Of a DNA stretch of 64,000 nucleotides, positions 34,174 through 43,200 are shown piece by piece. This DNA is from CAJPQU01 sp052170475 (GTDB taxonomy: Bacteria > Bacillota > Negativicutes > Selenomonadales > Selenomonadaceae). Positions within the stretch are counted from its first letter, which is position 1. Each line of letters starts with the position of its first letter. The translations under genes were made by a program, and so were the position numbers. Location: contig JBQNAL010000009.1 in NCBI GenBank assembly GCA_052170475.1, positions 1-64,000 of the forward strand, in the 5' to 3' direction. Under the pieces are notes generated by a model. That model was not told the DNA's origin, did not search any database, and was given only the letters and a program-made list of their open reading frames with translations.

Positions 34174-35547
34174 TTAGTAGCGGTTCTTGGCCTTGAAAAA
34201 TTCTTCGGCGACTTGGGGGAAGAGAGCATAGGAGAGAATGTCTTCTTCAGAAGCGTTCGCGTACCCCTTGGCTGCCAATTCCTCACGGAATTGCGCGACG
34301 GTATTTTCCTTCGCGTCCTCAATCGCACAGTCCGTGACGATTTCCGATTCCTTGATTCCGATCTTCGCCAAAAATTCCTTGTCGATGGGCTTTGGCGTGT
34401 GACCAAATTTCCCTCGCGCCAAGTCCTTAAATTCCCGAGGTACCATTTTGTATCGCTCTCCCATGATGACATTGAAGGTGGCCATGGTGCCAACGATCTG
34501 ACTGGAGGGCGTAACGAGCGGAGGATAGCCTAAATCAGCGCGTACGCGGGGCATTTCGTCCAAAAGATCCTGATATTTGTCCTCCATTCCCTGCTCCTTG
34601 AGCTGATTCGTCAGGTTGGACAACATCCCGCCGGGAATTTGGAAATCCAAGACGTTGGGGTTCACATCAAAATAGCCCTTGAGGTTAAATTCTTTGATGA
34701 TGTCCTGCTTCACCTGCAAAAAATATTTGGAAACCGGCGTGAGCTTGTGGCGGTCGAGGCCCGTGTCATAGGGGGTGCCCACTAGCGTCTCGATCATGGT
34801 CTCCGTGCAGGGCTGGGAGGTATCGTTGGCGAAGGGCGCGAGCGCCGTATCAATGATGTCCACCCCCGCCTCAATGGCCTTGAGGTAAGTCATTGAGCCG
34901 AATCCGCTCGTATAGTGGGTGTGTAGATCGATGGGCACCTGTACGGCATCTTTCAGTTTAAGGACAAGATCCTCAGCTACATAAGGCTTCAACAGGCCAG
35001 ACATGTCCTTGATGCAGATGGAGTGGCAGCCCATGGCTTCCAATTTTCGTGCCAATTCTACGAAGGTTTCATTCGTGTGGTAGGGGCTGACGGTGTAGAC
35101 GAGACAGCCTTGCACATGCGGATGTTCTTTGCACTTTAAGGCCTCATCGATGGCGGTGCGGAGATTTTGTATATCATTCAGGGCGTCGAAGATGCGAAAT
35201 ACCCCCACGCCGTGTTCTGACGCCTTGCGGACGAAAGCGCGCACCACGTCGTCGGAATAATGGTTATAGCCCAAAAGGTTCTGCCCACGCAAAAGCATTT
35301 GGATAGGCGTCTTTTTCAGGTGCTGCTTCAAGGTATCGAGGCGTTCCCAAGGATCTTCGCCTAAAAAGCGCAGGCAGGCATCAAAGGTCGCGCCGCCCCA
35401 AGCCTCCAAGGCGTGGAAGCCAAACTCATCCAAAGCTTCCAGCTGCGGTAGCATCTGACCGATACGCATACGAGTGGCGCAAAGGGATTGATGGGCGTCG
35501 CGCAAAATGGTTTCCATGATTTTGACGGGCTTTTTTTCCATAATCAT
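34174..35547 (-). CDS. oadA: Carboxyltransferase subunit (oxaloacetate decarboxylase alpha / pyruvate carboxylase B type) without biotin domain
   Basis: A 457-aa biotin-dependent carboxyltransferase. The TIM barrel has ETILRDAHQSL, EAWGGATFDACLRFL, metal histidines in DLHTHYTSG, and the carboxylated Lys in IKDMSGLL. A conserved C-terminal carrier-binding region follows (PGGMLSNLTNQLKEQG). No biotinyl AMKM motif is present, so a separate biotin carrier is needed. The 5S subunit of transcarboxylase has the same layout. The start ATG 35547 is 6 nt from GGGAG. No sodium-pump (beta) subunit or carrier gene is adjacent. It has its own promoter at 35635-35663. Confidence 0.88.
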   Translation of the reverse strand: MIMEKKPVKIMETILRDAHQSLCATRMRIGQMLPQLEALDEFGFHALEAWGGATFDACLRFLGEDPWERLDTLKQHLKKTPIQMLLRGQNLLGYNHYSDDVVRAFVRKASEHGVGVFRIFDALNDIQNLRTAIDEALKCKEHPHVQGCLVYTVSPYHTNETFVELARKLEAMGCHSICIKDMSGLLKPYVAEDLVLKLKDAVQVPIDLHTHYTSGFGSMTYLKAIEAGVDIIDTALAPFANDTSQPCTETMIETLVGTPYDTGLDRHKLTPVSKYFLQVKQDIIKEFNLKGYFDVNPNVLDFQIPGGMLSNLTNQLKEQGMEDKYQDLLDEMPRVRADLGYPPLVTPSSQIVGTMATFNVIMGERYKMVPREFKDLARGKFGHTPKPIDKEFLAKIGIKESEIVTDCAIEDAKENTVAQFREELAAKGYANASEEDILSYALFPQVAEEFFKAKNRY

Positions 35548-35604
35548 CACACACTCCCTTAAGATTGCGATATGGGGATAGGCAAGCATCATGCGTCTAC
35601 GCCC

Positions 35605-35629
35605 CGTTACATACTCATAACGTTACATA
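35605..35629 (-). promoter_or_regulatory. Tandem direct repeat at the oadA transcription start
   Basis: CGTTACATA occurs at 35605-35613 and again at 35621-35629, a 16-bp period, directly downstream of the oadA -10 box. A TAACGTTA palindrome (35618-35625) lies across the second copy's edge. Position and repetition suggest an operator; the regulator is unknown. Confidence 0.45.
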
Positions 35630-35634
35630 ATCAT

Positions 35635-35663
35635 AGTATAGAAAGGAATAATCCCCTTGTCAA
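35635..35663 (-). promoter_or_regulatory. Promoter for oadA
   Basis: On the minus strand, TTGACA (35663-35658) and TATACT (35640-35635) are 17 nt apart. It lies just past the stop codon of the upstream aminotransferase gene. Confidence 0.85.
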
Positions 35664-35670
35664 TATGCCT

Positions 35671-36543
35671 TCATTCCTCTTCCTCCTGGTCTACGCCCTC
35701 TTGGATGAGGGTGTGCAGGGCGTCGAGGAGGGATTTGGTGACGGAGCCAGGTTGACCGTCGCCAATAGGGGTGTGGCCGATGGAGGTCACGGGGACGATT
35801 TCGTTTTCGGTTCCCGCGAAAAACGCTTCCTCTGCTTTTTGAATAAAGTCTGGCGTAAACTTCTTTTCCACCAAAGTGAGGTCTAAGTTCGGGGCGATTT
35901 TATCCTTGATCAAAGAACGTGTGACGCCGTCACGAATGAACGTGTCGGCGGGATGCGTCCAGAGGACGCCGTCTTTCACTACGAAAAAGTTCTGATCGAG
36001 GCCTTCCGTGACGAAGTTGTTTTCCTTTCGATAGAGTAAGGCGGCCTGCGCTCCACTGCGCCGCACCTGATTGGCCGCCAAAACGTTGCCCAAGAGGTTC
36101 AGGCTGTGAATGTCGCAGCGGAGCCAGCGGACATCTTCCGCTAAGTCGGTGCGGATACCGTTCTCCTGCCAGTCTTGACGCACCGGCGTATCGCGTAGGA
36201 TGACGTTCAAATGGGGAAGACTTGGCTCGGGGAATGCGTAATGGCGCGGTGCGGTGCCGCGCGTTAGTTGAAAGTAGAGAAGACCGTTTTGAATGCCGCT
36301 TTTTTCGACCATTTCATGAAAGAGGCGGTAAAGTTCTTCGTCCGTATCCGTGATGGGGATGGAAAGCTCCCGCATGGAGCGGCGATAGCGCTCAAGATGC
36401 CGTTTGACGGCGAAACAGGTGCCGTCGTAGACGCGAATTATTTCGTACACGCCGTCTCCCATCTGATAGCCGCGATCCTCTAACTGCACCGCATATTCTT
36501 TCAAGTCAATGAACGCACCGTCAATATAAGCGAATTCTGCCAC
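35671..36543 (-). CDS. D-amino-acid aminotransferase homologue lacking the PLP lysine
   Basis: A 290-aa class IV aminotransferase, closest in pattern to D-alanine aminotransferase (Dat): YIDGAFIDLKEY, EDRGYQMGDGVYE, RGTAPRHYAFP, VRWLRCDIHSLNLLGNVLAANQ. In Dat the Schiff-base lysine is the third residue of DIKSLNLL; here that codon (36106-36108, CAC read on the minus strand) gives His146. The phosphate-binding TEGSSSN is also changed, to TEGLDQN. The protein may therefore be inactive or do other chemistry. GTG 36543 has AAAGGAGG 7 nt upstream. Upstream ATG 36570 would give a nine-residue extension that includes the ribosome site. Confidence 0.85.
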   Translation of the reverse strand: MAEFAYIDGAFIDLKEYAVQLEDRGYQMGDGVYEIIRVYDGTCFAVKRHLERYRRSMRELSIPITDTDEELYRLFHEMVEKSGIQNGLLYFQLTRGTAPRHYAFPEPSLPHLNVILRDTPVRQDWQENGIRTDLAEDVRWLRCDIHSLNLLGNVLAANQVRRSGAQAALLYRKENNFVTEGLDQNFFVVKDGVLWTHPADTFIRDGVTRSLIKDKIAPNLDLTLVEKKFTPDFIQKAEEAFFAGTENEIVPVTSIGHTPIGDGQPGSVTKSLLDALHTLIQEGVDQEEEE

Positions 36544-36582
36544 TGCATATCCTCCTTTGATGATTGTCATGGGTCTTGGTTC

Positions 36583-36588
36583 ATTATA
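36583..36588 (-). promoter_or_regulatory. Probable -10 of the aminotransferase gene
   Basis: A perfect TATAAT on the minus strand lies 40 nt before the GTG start. The -35 region (TATGCG) is poor. Confidence 0.45.
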
Positions 36589-36674
36589 AAGGAAAAAAAT
36601 CCCTTCGCATAGTCTTTCTTTATTCTTTTGCTCGATGCGGACTGCGCCATGTCAAAATCGATCTTTCGGCGTCA

Positions 36675-36703
36675 TTGACACCGTTGGCGGTTCGTGCTAT
36701 GAT
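36675..36703 (+). promoter_or_regulatory. Promoter of the pyrimidine operon
   Basis: TTGACA at 36675-36680 and TATGAT at 36698-36703 are 17 nt apart, with a TG extension (TGCTATGAT). Confidence 0.85.
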
Positions 36704-36720
36704 GAGGAAAATTATATGTG

Positions 36721-36834
36721 CCTTTGAAATTGGTCCTGTGAGGCTGATAAAGGGAGCGTACCGTTCAGCGGTAGTTTTGTTGTGGATTGGAGCTGATTAG
36801 CTTTCTTATGCCTTCGCATGAGAGAGCTTTTTTT
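36721..36834 (+). promoter_or_regulatory. PyrR-type attenuation leader of the pyr operon
   Basis: The 347-base gap before pyrB holds a complete attenuator. The PyrR-binding hairpin has lower stem CCTTT (36721-36725)/AAAGG (36749-36753) and upper stem GGTC/GGCT around the hexaloop CTGTGA (36736-36741), which fits the known CNGNGA loop. The intrinsic terminator pairs 36799-36811 with 36816-36828, followed by TTTTTT. An antiterminator can form between 36750-36757 (AAGGGAGC) and 36800-36807 (GCTTTCTT), which excludes both other helices. In the known mechanism, UMP-bound PyrR stabilises the first hairpin and allows termination. pyrR itself is not in the window. Confidence 0.88.
36799..36834 (+). 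terminator. Attenuator terminator before pyrB
   Basis: A 13-bp stem with two G-T pairs joins AGCTTTCTTATGC and GCATGAGAGAGCT around a CTTC loop; six T follow. Confidence 0.88.
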
Positions 36835-36890
36835 ATCGGCGTTTTGTCGATGCGGCGCAAAAGGCACAGCGAGCAGAGGAGTTGAGCAGC

Positions 36891-37853
36891 TTGGGGAAAA
36901 GTACCGTATCTTTGCGTGGGAAACACATTTTAGGGTTGGAATTCTTCTCCCCGGAAGAAATGGAACGCATTTTGGACACCGCCCGCGAAATGAAGAACAT
37001 CCTGCACCGGGACATCAAAAAGGTGCCTACGCTGCGGGGAAAGTCCATCGTGACGGTCTTTTATGAAGCCAGCACCAGGACGCGCACGTCGTTTGAGACG
37101 GCGGGAAAATATCTCGGGGCGGATGTGGTGAACATCACGGCGGGAACCAGCAGCATCACCAAGGGGGAAAGCCTGCGCGACACGCTCCTCACGGTGGAGG
37201 CGATGGGCTTTGACGCCATCGTGATGCGCCACAAGGAGGCGGGGGCAGCCGCCTATGCCGCCAAGGTCGTCAAGCACCCCGTCATCGTCAACGCGGGGGA
37301 TGGGGCGCACGCGCATCCGTCGCAAGGGCTGCTCAATCTCTTTACGCTGCGGGAGCATAAGGGACGGCTGAAAGGATTGAAGGTCGCAATTTTGGGGGAT
37401 ATTTTACACAGCCGGGTGGCGCGTTCGGATATTTGGGGGATGCGGAAGATGGGCGTGGAGGTGCATTTGGCCGGGCCGAAAACGCTGCTGCCGCGCTTTT
37501 TATCCGAAGAACCCGGTATTTTTGTGCACGACCGCATCGAGGACGCGCTTCGGGACGCGGATGCCGTCAATGTCCTGCGGATTCAGTTGGAGCGGCAAAA
37601 GTCCGGGCTTTTCCCGTCGCCGCGCGAGTATGCGCGCATCTTTGGGCTCAATGAGGAACGGCTTGCCTTGGCAAAGGACGATGTCCTCGTCCTTCATCCC
37701 GGGCCGATGAACAAGGGCTTGGAGATTTCTCCGGCCGTCGCTTACGGCGCACATTCCGCCATTCAGGAGCAAGTGGAAAACGGTGTGGCCATTCGCATGG
37801 CTCTGCTGACCTTAGCTTTGACGGGAGGGAAAAACGATGATGCGGCTCATTAA
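36891..37853 (+). CDS. pyrB: Aspartate carbamoyltransferase, catalytic subunit
   Basis: A 320-aa enzyme joining carbamoyl phosphate and aspartate, the first committed step of pyrimidine synthesis. Carbamoyl-phosphate motif STRTRTSFE, then VIVNAGDGAHAHPSQGLLNL and HPGPMNKGLEI. TTG 36891 is chosen because GAGGAG at 36876-36881 is 9 nt upstream; the TTG at 36882 is too close to that site. No pyrI gene follows, so this is the unregulated, Bacillus-type enzyme controlled through the leader. It overlaps pyrC by 17 nt. Confidence 0.95.
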   Translation: MGKSTVSLRGKHILGLEFFSPEEMERILDTAREMKNILHRDIKKVPTLRGKSIVTVFYEASTRTRTSFETAGKYLGADVVNITAGTSSITKGESLRDTLLTVEAMGFDAIVMRHKEAGAAAYAAKVVKHPVIVNAGDGAHAHPSQGLLNLFTLREHKGRLKGLKVAILGDILHSRVARSDIWGMRKMGVEVHLAGPKTLLPRFLSEEPGIFVHDRIEDALRDADAVNVLRIQLERQKSGLFPSPREYARIFGLNEERLALAKDDVLVLHPGPMNKGLEISPAVAYGAHSAIQEQVENGVAIRMALLTLALTGGKNDDAAH

Positions 37854-39126
37854 AAACGGACGGGTGCTCGATCCGGCAAACCGTTTGGATAAGGTCTGCG
37901 ATATTTTGGTGAAGGACGATACAATTGCCAAGGTGGGGGTAGACCTCTCGGCGGCGGGGGCGGAGATCATCGACGCCTCCGGCAAAGTGGTGACGCCGGG
38001 GCTCATTGATATGCACGTTCACCTGCGGGAGCCTGGACAGGAGGCGAAGGAGGATTTCGTTTCCGGCAGTAGAGCCGCCGCCGCCGGGGGCTATACGACG
38101 ATCGCCACCATGCCGAATACGAAGCCGGTGGTGGACACGGCGGCTCTCGTGCGGAGCCTGCAAAAGCGGGCGGCGGAGGAAAGTCTCGTTCACATCGAGA
38201 TCATCGGCGCGCTGACGAAGGGGCAGCAGGGGGAAGAGTTGGCGGAGTTGGGGGACATGACCGAAGCCGGCGCGGTGGCGTTTTCGGATGATGGGCATTA
38301 CGTCCGGCGGGCGAAGGTTCTCCTGAACGGCCTCGATTATCTTCGCACCTTTGATAAGATCATCATCAATCACGATGAAGATACCTCCCTCGTTGAGGAG
38401 GGCTGCATGAACGAAGGCCACAGGAGCGCGATGCTCGGCGTGAAGGGGCGGCCGACGGTGGCCGAGGACATCGCGGTGGATCGGGACATCTTGCTGGCGG
38501 AGTACGCGGACGCGCGTGTCCATGTCGCCCATATCAGCTCGGCGCGCGCGGTAGATATGGTGCGTCAGGCTAAAAGACGCGGCGTCAAGGTCACGGCGGA
38601 AGTCACGCCGCACCATTTGACTATGACGGACGACGCTGTGGACTTGACGGACAGCGCGACGAAGGTGAATCCGCCGCTGCGGCGGCAAGCCGATGTGGAC
38701 GCCATGGTGGAAGGCTTGAAGGATGGTACCATCGACGCCATCGTCACGGATCATTCTCCGCACGCCGAAGAGGAAAAGGATGTGGAGTATTGCTTGGCCC
38801 CCAGCGGCTTTCCGGGACTCGAAACGGCACTGGGCGTCTTGCTCACGGATCTTTACCATACGGGAAAATTGGATTTACCCACCTTGATTTCCAAAATGAC
38901 GGCGGAACCGGCGAAATTGTTTTCGTTGCGGGGTGGCACCTTATCCGTGGGCAGTCCGGCGGACATCGCCATTTTGGATCTTGAGCAGGCATGGACGGTG
39001 GAGGCGGAAAAGTTTTATACCCGGGGCTCCCATTCGCCTTTCGCGGGTCGCCGGTTGAAGGGAAGAGCCGTTCTGACGATGGTGAGCGGCCAAGTCGTCA
39101 TGCGGGACGGGAAGATCGTCGAATAA
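37837..39126 (+). CDS. pyrC: Dihydroorotase
   Basis: A 429-aa type I dihydroorotase closing the ring of carbamoyl aspartate. Metal ligands in DMHVHLREPGQEAKEDF; MPNTKPV binds substrate; the later histidines are in RVHVAHIS and the Asp in IVTDHSPHAEEEK. ATG 37837 has GGGAGGG upstream and lies within the 3' end of pyrB. Confidence 0.96.
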   Translation: MMRLIKNGRVLDPANRLDKVCDILVKDDTIAKVGVDLSAAGAEIIDASGKVVTPGLIDMHVHLREPGQEAKEDFVSGSRAAAAGGYTTIATMPNTKPVVDTAALVRSLQKRAAEESLVHIEIIGALTKGQQGEELAELGDMTEAGAVAFSDDGHYVRRAKVLLNGLDYLRTFDKIIINHDEDTSLVEEGCMNEGHRSAMLGVKGRPTVAEDIAVDRDILLAEYADARVHVAHISSARAVDMVRQAKRRGVKVTAEVTPHHLTMTDDAVDLTDSATKVNPPLRRQADVDAMVEGLKDGTIDAIVTDHSPHAEEEKDVEYCLAPSGFPGLETALGVLLTDLYHTGKLDLPTLISKMTAEPAKLFSLRGGTLSVGSPADIAILDLEQAWTVEAEKFYTRGSHSPFAGRRLKGRAVLTMVSGQVVMRDGKIVE

Positions 39127-39141
39127 AGGGAGGGCTTGCCT

Positions 39142-40206
39142 TTGCAGGGGAAATTGTTGTTGGAAGACGGCGCGGCCTTTACGGGTCGCCTCTTGGGCGA
39201 CGGGGGTACCGTCGGCGAGGTCGTTTTTAATACGGGCATGACGGGGTATCAGGAAATTTTGACAGATCCGTCGTACTGCCAGCAAATCGTGGTATTGACG
39301 TATCCGCTGGTCGGAAATTACGGGATCGCCCAAAAATTCATGCAGTCGCGGCAATCGTTTGTGAACGGCTTGATCATCGGAGAGCTTTGCGAGGAGCCAA
39401 GCAACTGGCAAGCGGAGGAGAGCCTTCGCGCGTTTTTGACGCGGGAGAAAATCCCTTGCTTGTACGATGTGGATACGCGGGCGGTGACGCGGCACATTCG
39501 CTCCGCCGGGGCCATGAAGGGGATGTTCGTCGCCGAGGACGCGTCGCCGGAGGAGACGGAACGGCGGTTGGCCGCGCCGCTTCCCAAAGAGGTCGTCGCG
39601 GCGGTGACGACGCCGGAAGTTTACACACTGGAAAATGACGGGCCGCGTGTCGTGGTCTGGGATTTTGGCATCAAGAAGAATATTCTTCGTTCACTTCATC
39701 AATGGGGCTGCGACCTGACCGTCGTTCCCGCCTTCACCACCGCCGAGGAGGTCATGGCCTTTTCTCCTGACGGGATATTCCTCTCCAACGGGCCGGGCAA
39801 TCCGAAGGATGTGCCGGAGATTGCCGCCAACATCAAAAAATTGCTGGGGAAAAAGCCGATGTTCGGCATCTGCCTTGGTCATCAGCTTTTGGCGCTGGCG
39901 ATGGGGGCGGATACCTACAAATTGAAATTTGGCCATCGCGGCTCCAATCAGCCGGTGAAAAATCTCGCGACGGGGCGCGTGCAGATCACGTCCCAAAATC
40001 ACGGGTACGCTGTGGACGAGGCTTCCCTTGCCAAGCTACCGCTCACCGTGACGCACCGCGCGGTGAACGACGGCACAGTGGAGGGAATGCGCCATGAGGC
40101 GCTGCCGGTCTTTACGGTACAGTTCCATCCTGAAGCAGCACCTGGCTCCGATGATAATACGTATCTCTTCGATCAGTTCATGACGCTCTTGGCGAAGGAG
40201 GCCTAA
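39142..40206 (+). CDS. carA: Carbamoyl phosphate synthase, small (glutaminase) subunit
   Basis: A 354-aa class I amidotransferase that supplies ammonia from glutamine to CarB. The catalytic Cys lies in FGICLGHQLLALA and the His/Glu in VQFHPEAAPG. The N-terminal domain has NTGMTGYQEILTDPSY. TTG 39142 is preferred: GGGAGGG ends 7 nt before it, whereas the TTG at 39136 is only 1 nt from the site. Because carAB lie in the pyr operon, this copy mainly serves pyrimidines. Confidence 0.95.
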   Translation: MQGKLLLEDGAAFTGRLLGDGGTVGEVVFNTGMTGYQEILTDPSYCQQIVVLTYPLVGNYGIAQKFMQSRQSFVNGLIIGELCEEPSNWQAEESLRAFLTREKIPCLYDVDTRAVTRHIRSAGAMKGMFVAEDASPEETERRLAAPLPKEVVAAVTTPEVYTLENDGPRVVVWDFGIKKNILRSLHQWGCDLTVVPAFTTAEEVMAFSPDGIFLSNGPGNPKDVPEIAANIKKLLGKKPMFGICLGHQLLALAMGADTYKLKFGHRGSNQPVKNLATGRVQITSQNHGYAVDEASLAKLPLTVTHRAVNDGTVEGMRHEALPVFTVQFHPEAAPGSDDNTYLFDQFMTLLAKEA

Positions 40207-40208
40207 TC

Positions 40209-43200
40209 GTGCCGAAAAAAGCATACCTCAAAAAGGTGATGGTCATTGGTTCCGGCCCCATCATCATCGGACAGGCGGCGGAATTTGATTACGCGGGATC
40301 CCAAGCGTGTCGGGCGCTGAAAGAGGAAGGGCTGGAGGTCGTCTTAGTCAACAGCAATCCGGCCACCATCATGACGGATACCCACATTGCGGATCGCGTT
40401 TACGTTGAGCCGCTGACCGTTGAATTTTTGGAAGAAATACTCAGCAAAGAGCGCCCCGAGGGATTATTGGCGACCTTGGGGGGACAGGCGGGGCTGAATT
40501 TAGCCGTACAGTTGGCGGAAAAAGGAATCTTAGAAAAATATGGTGTGGAGCTTTTAGGCACCTCGCTGACGGCCATCAAAAAGGCGGAAGATCGGGAGCT
40601 GTTCAAGGAGACCATGCAGAAATTGGGCGAGCCGGTGCCGGAGAGTACGATTGTGGAAGATGTGGCGGCGGCGGTTCGCTTTGCGGATACGATCGGGTAC
40701 CCCATCATCGTTCGCCCCGCCTACACCATGGGGGGGACCGGCGGCGGCATCGCGGAGACTGAGGAAGAGCTCATCGAGATCGTGATCAAAGGCTTGAAGT
40801 ACAGCATGATCGGGCAGGTACTCATCGAGCGCAGCGTGGCCGGATGGAAAGAGATCGAGTACGAGGTCATGCGCGACGGCAATGATAACTGCATCACCAT
40901 CTGTAATATGGAAAATGTGGATCCCGTGGGCGTTCACACGGGGGACAGCATCGTGGTGGCGCCGACCCAGACCTTGACGGATCGGGAGGCGCAAATGCTG
41001 CGCACCGCCAGCCTGCGGATCATTCGGGAGCTGGGCATTGAGGGCGGCTGTAACGCCCAGTATGCTCTCGATCCAAACAGCGATGATTATTACGTCATCG
41101 AGGTCAATCCTCGGGTGAGCCGTTCGTCCGCCTTGGCGTCGAAGGCGACGGGATACCCCATCGCCAAGGTGTCGGCCAAGATCGCCATCGGCTATACGTT
41201 GGACGAGATTACCAACGCCGTCACGCAGAAGACGAAAGCCTGCTTTGAGCCGACCATCGACTATTGCGTCGTCAAATTTCCCCGCTGGCCCTTCGATAAG
41301 TTCATTTACGCCGACCATACGTTAGGGACGCAGATGAAGGCGACGGGCGAGGTCATGTCCATCGACCGCCGCTTTGAGGGGGCGCTCTTAAAGGCGGTGC
41401 GCTCCTTGGAGATTGGCGTGCATCGCCTGCACATGGACGTCATGGACGATTGGGACGAGGCGCGTGTCAAAAAAAATCTCCATCGGATCAACGATCAGCG
41501 CCTCTTCGTCATCGCGGAAGCGCTGCGCCGCGGCATCAGCAGCGTGGATGAGATCTATGACATCACGAAGATTGACAAGTGGTTCCTGCGCAAGATACAA
41601 AATATCGCGGACATGGAAAATCGCCTGCAGCAGGAAGCGCTCACCCCGAGCCTCATGCGTGCCGCGAAGGAAATGGGCTTGGCCGATGTCTCCATCGCCG
41701 AGCTGACGGATAAGACGATGGACGAGATCCGCACGCGGAGAAAATCCATGCACATCCTGCCGTTCTATAAGATGGTGGATACCTGCGCGGCGGAATTTGA
41801 GGCGGCGACGCCTTACTATTACTCCACCTTCCAAGGGCAGGAGAATGAAGCCGCACCTTCGCCGCGCCGCAAGGTGATCGTGCTCGGCTCCGGCCCCATA
41901 CGGATCGGGCAGGGCGTGGAATTTGACTACTGCTCCGTTCACTCCGTGTGGGCCTTGCGGGAGATGGGCATAGAAGCCATCATCATCAACAACAACCCGG
42001 AAACGGTCAGCACCGATTTTGACATTTCTGATCGCCTCTACTTTGAGCCGCTGACGGCGGAAGATGTGCTGAATATCGTCGATCAGGAAAAGCCCGAGGG
42101 CGTCATCGTCCAGTTCGGGGGGCAGACGGCCATTAACTTGGCGGCGGCGCTGCAAAGAGCCGGGGTCAGGATCTTCGGCACCTCGGTGGATGACATCGAC
42201 AGGGCGGAGGATCGGGAACGGTTCGACGATGTGTTGACGCAGACGCAGATCCCGCGCCCGAAAGGCTTCAGTGTCACCAACGTGGAGGACGCCTTCCGGG
42301 GGGCGGCGGAGATCGGCTACCCGGTGATGGTACGTCCATCGTATGTCTTGGGCGGCCGCGCCATGGAGATCGTCTACAACGAGGAAGAGCTGCGCGACTA
42401 TATGAGCCGCGCCGTGAAAGTGACGCCGGATCATCCCGTGCTGGTCGACCGCTACATGGAAGGAACGGAAGTGGAAGTGGACGGCATTGCCGACGGCACG
42501 GATGTCGTCATTCCTGGCATCATGGAGCATGTGGAGCGAGCCGGTGTCCATTCCGGCGACAGCATTGCCGTTTATCCGCCGCAAACCTTATCCGCCAAGG
42601 TCATCTATACCATCATTGACTACACGAAGCGGCTGGCCTTGAATTTGCACGTCAAAGGTCTGCTCAACATCCAATACGTCGTAGTCAACGATGAAGTGTA
42701 CGTCATCGAGGTCAATCCACGCTCCAGCCGCACCGTGCCGTTTTTGAGCAAGATCACCGACATCAAGATGGTCAACGTCGCCACGCGGGCGGCCATGGGC
42801 GAATCTCTGAAAGAGCAAGGGTTTAAGTCCGGGTTGGTGCCGCCGCGTCCCTATGTCGCGGTGAAAGCGCCGGTGTTTTCCTTCTCCAAGATGCAGGACG
42901 TGGACATCTCCCTTGGCCCGGAAATGAAATCGACGGGTGAGGTCATGGGCATCGATTATCATTACGCCCGGGCGCTCTACAAGGCGATCACCGGCATGGG
43001 CATGAATGTGCCCACGCAAGGGAAAATCCTCTTCACGGTGGCGGACAAGGATAAAGAGGAAATGAAGCAGTTGGCCAAGGCCTTTGCGGAGTTGGGCTTT
43101 CAGTTGGTGGCGACGGAGGGAACGGCCAAGACCATTCGCTCGCTGGGCATTGACGCCGATATTGTCGGGAAAGTCCATGAGCGCAGCACCGACATCATCC

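Noticed and set aside
37648..38859. 403-codon minus-strand frame across pyrB/pyrC
   Set aside because: Lies wholly within conserved operon genes; composition is that of a complement reading, with no family motif.
41388..42584. 398-codon minus-strand frame within carB
   Set aside because: Antisense to a gene with intact ATP-grasp motifs, and rich in His, Arg and Asp.
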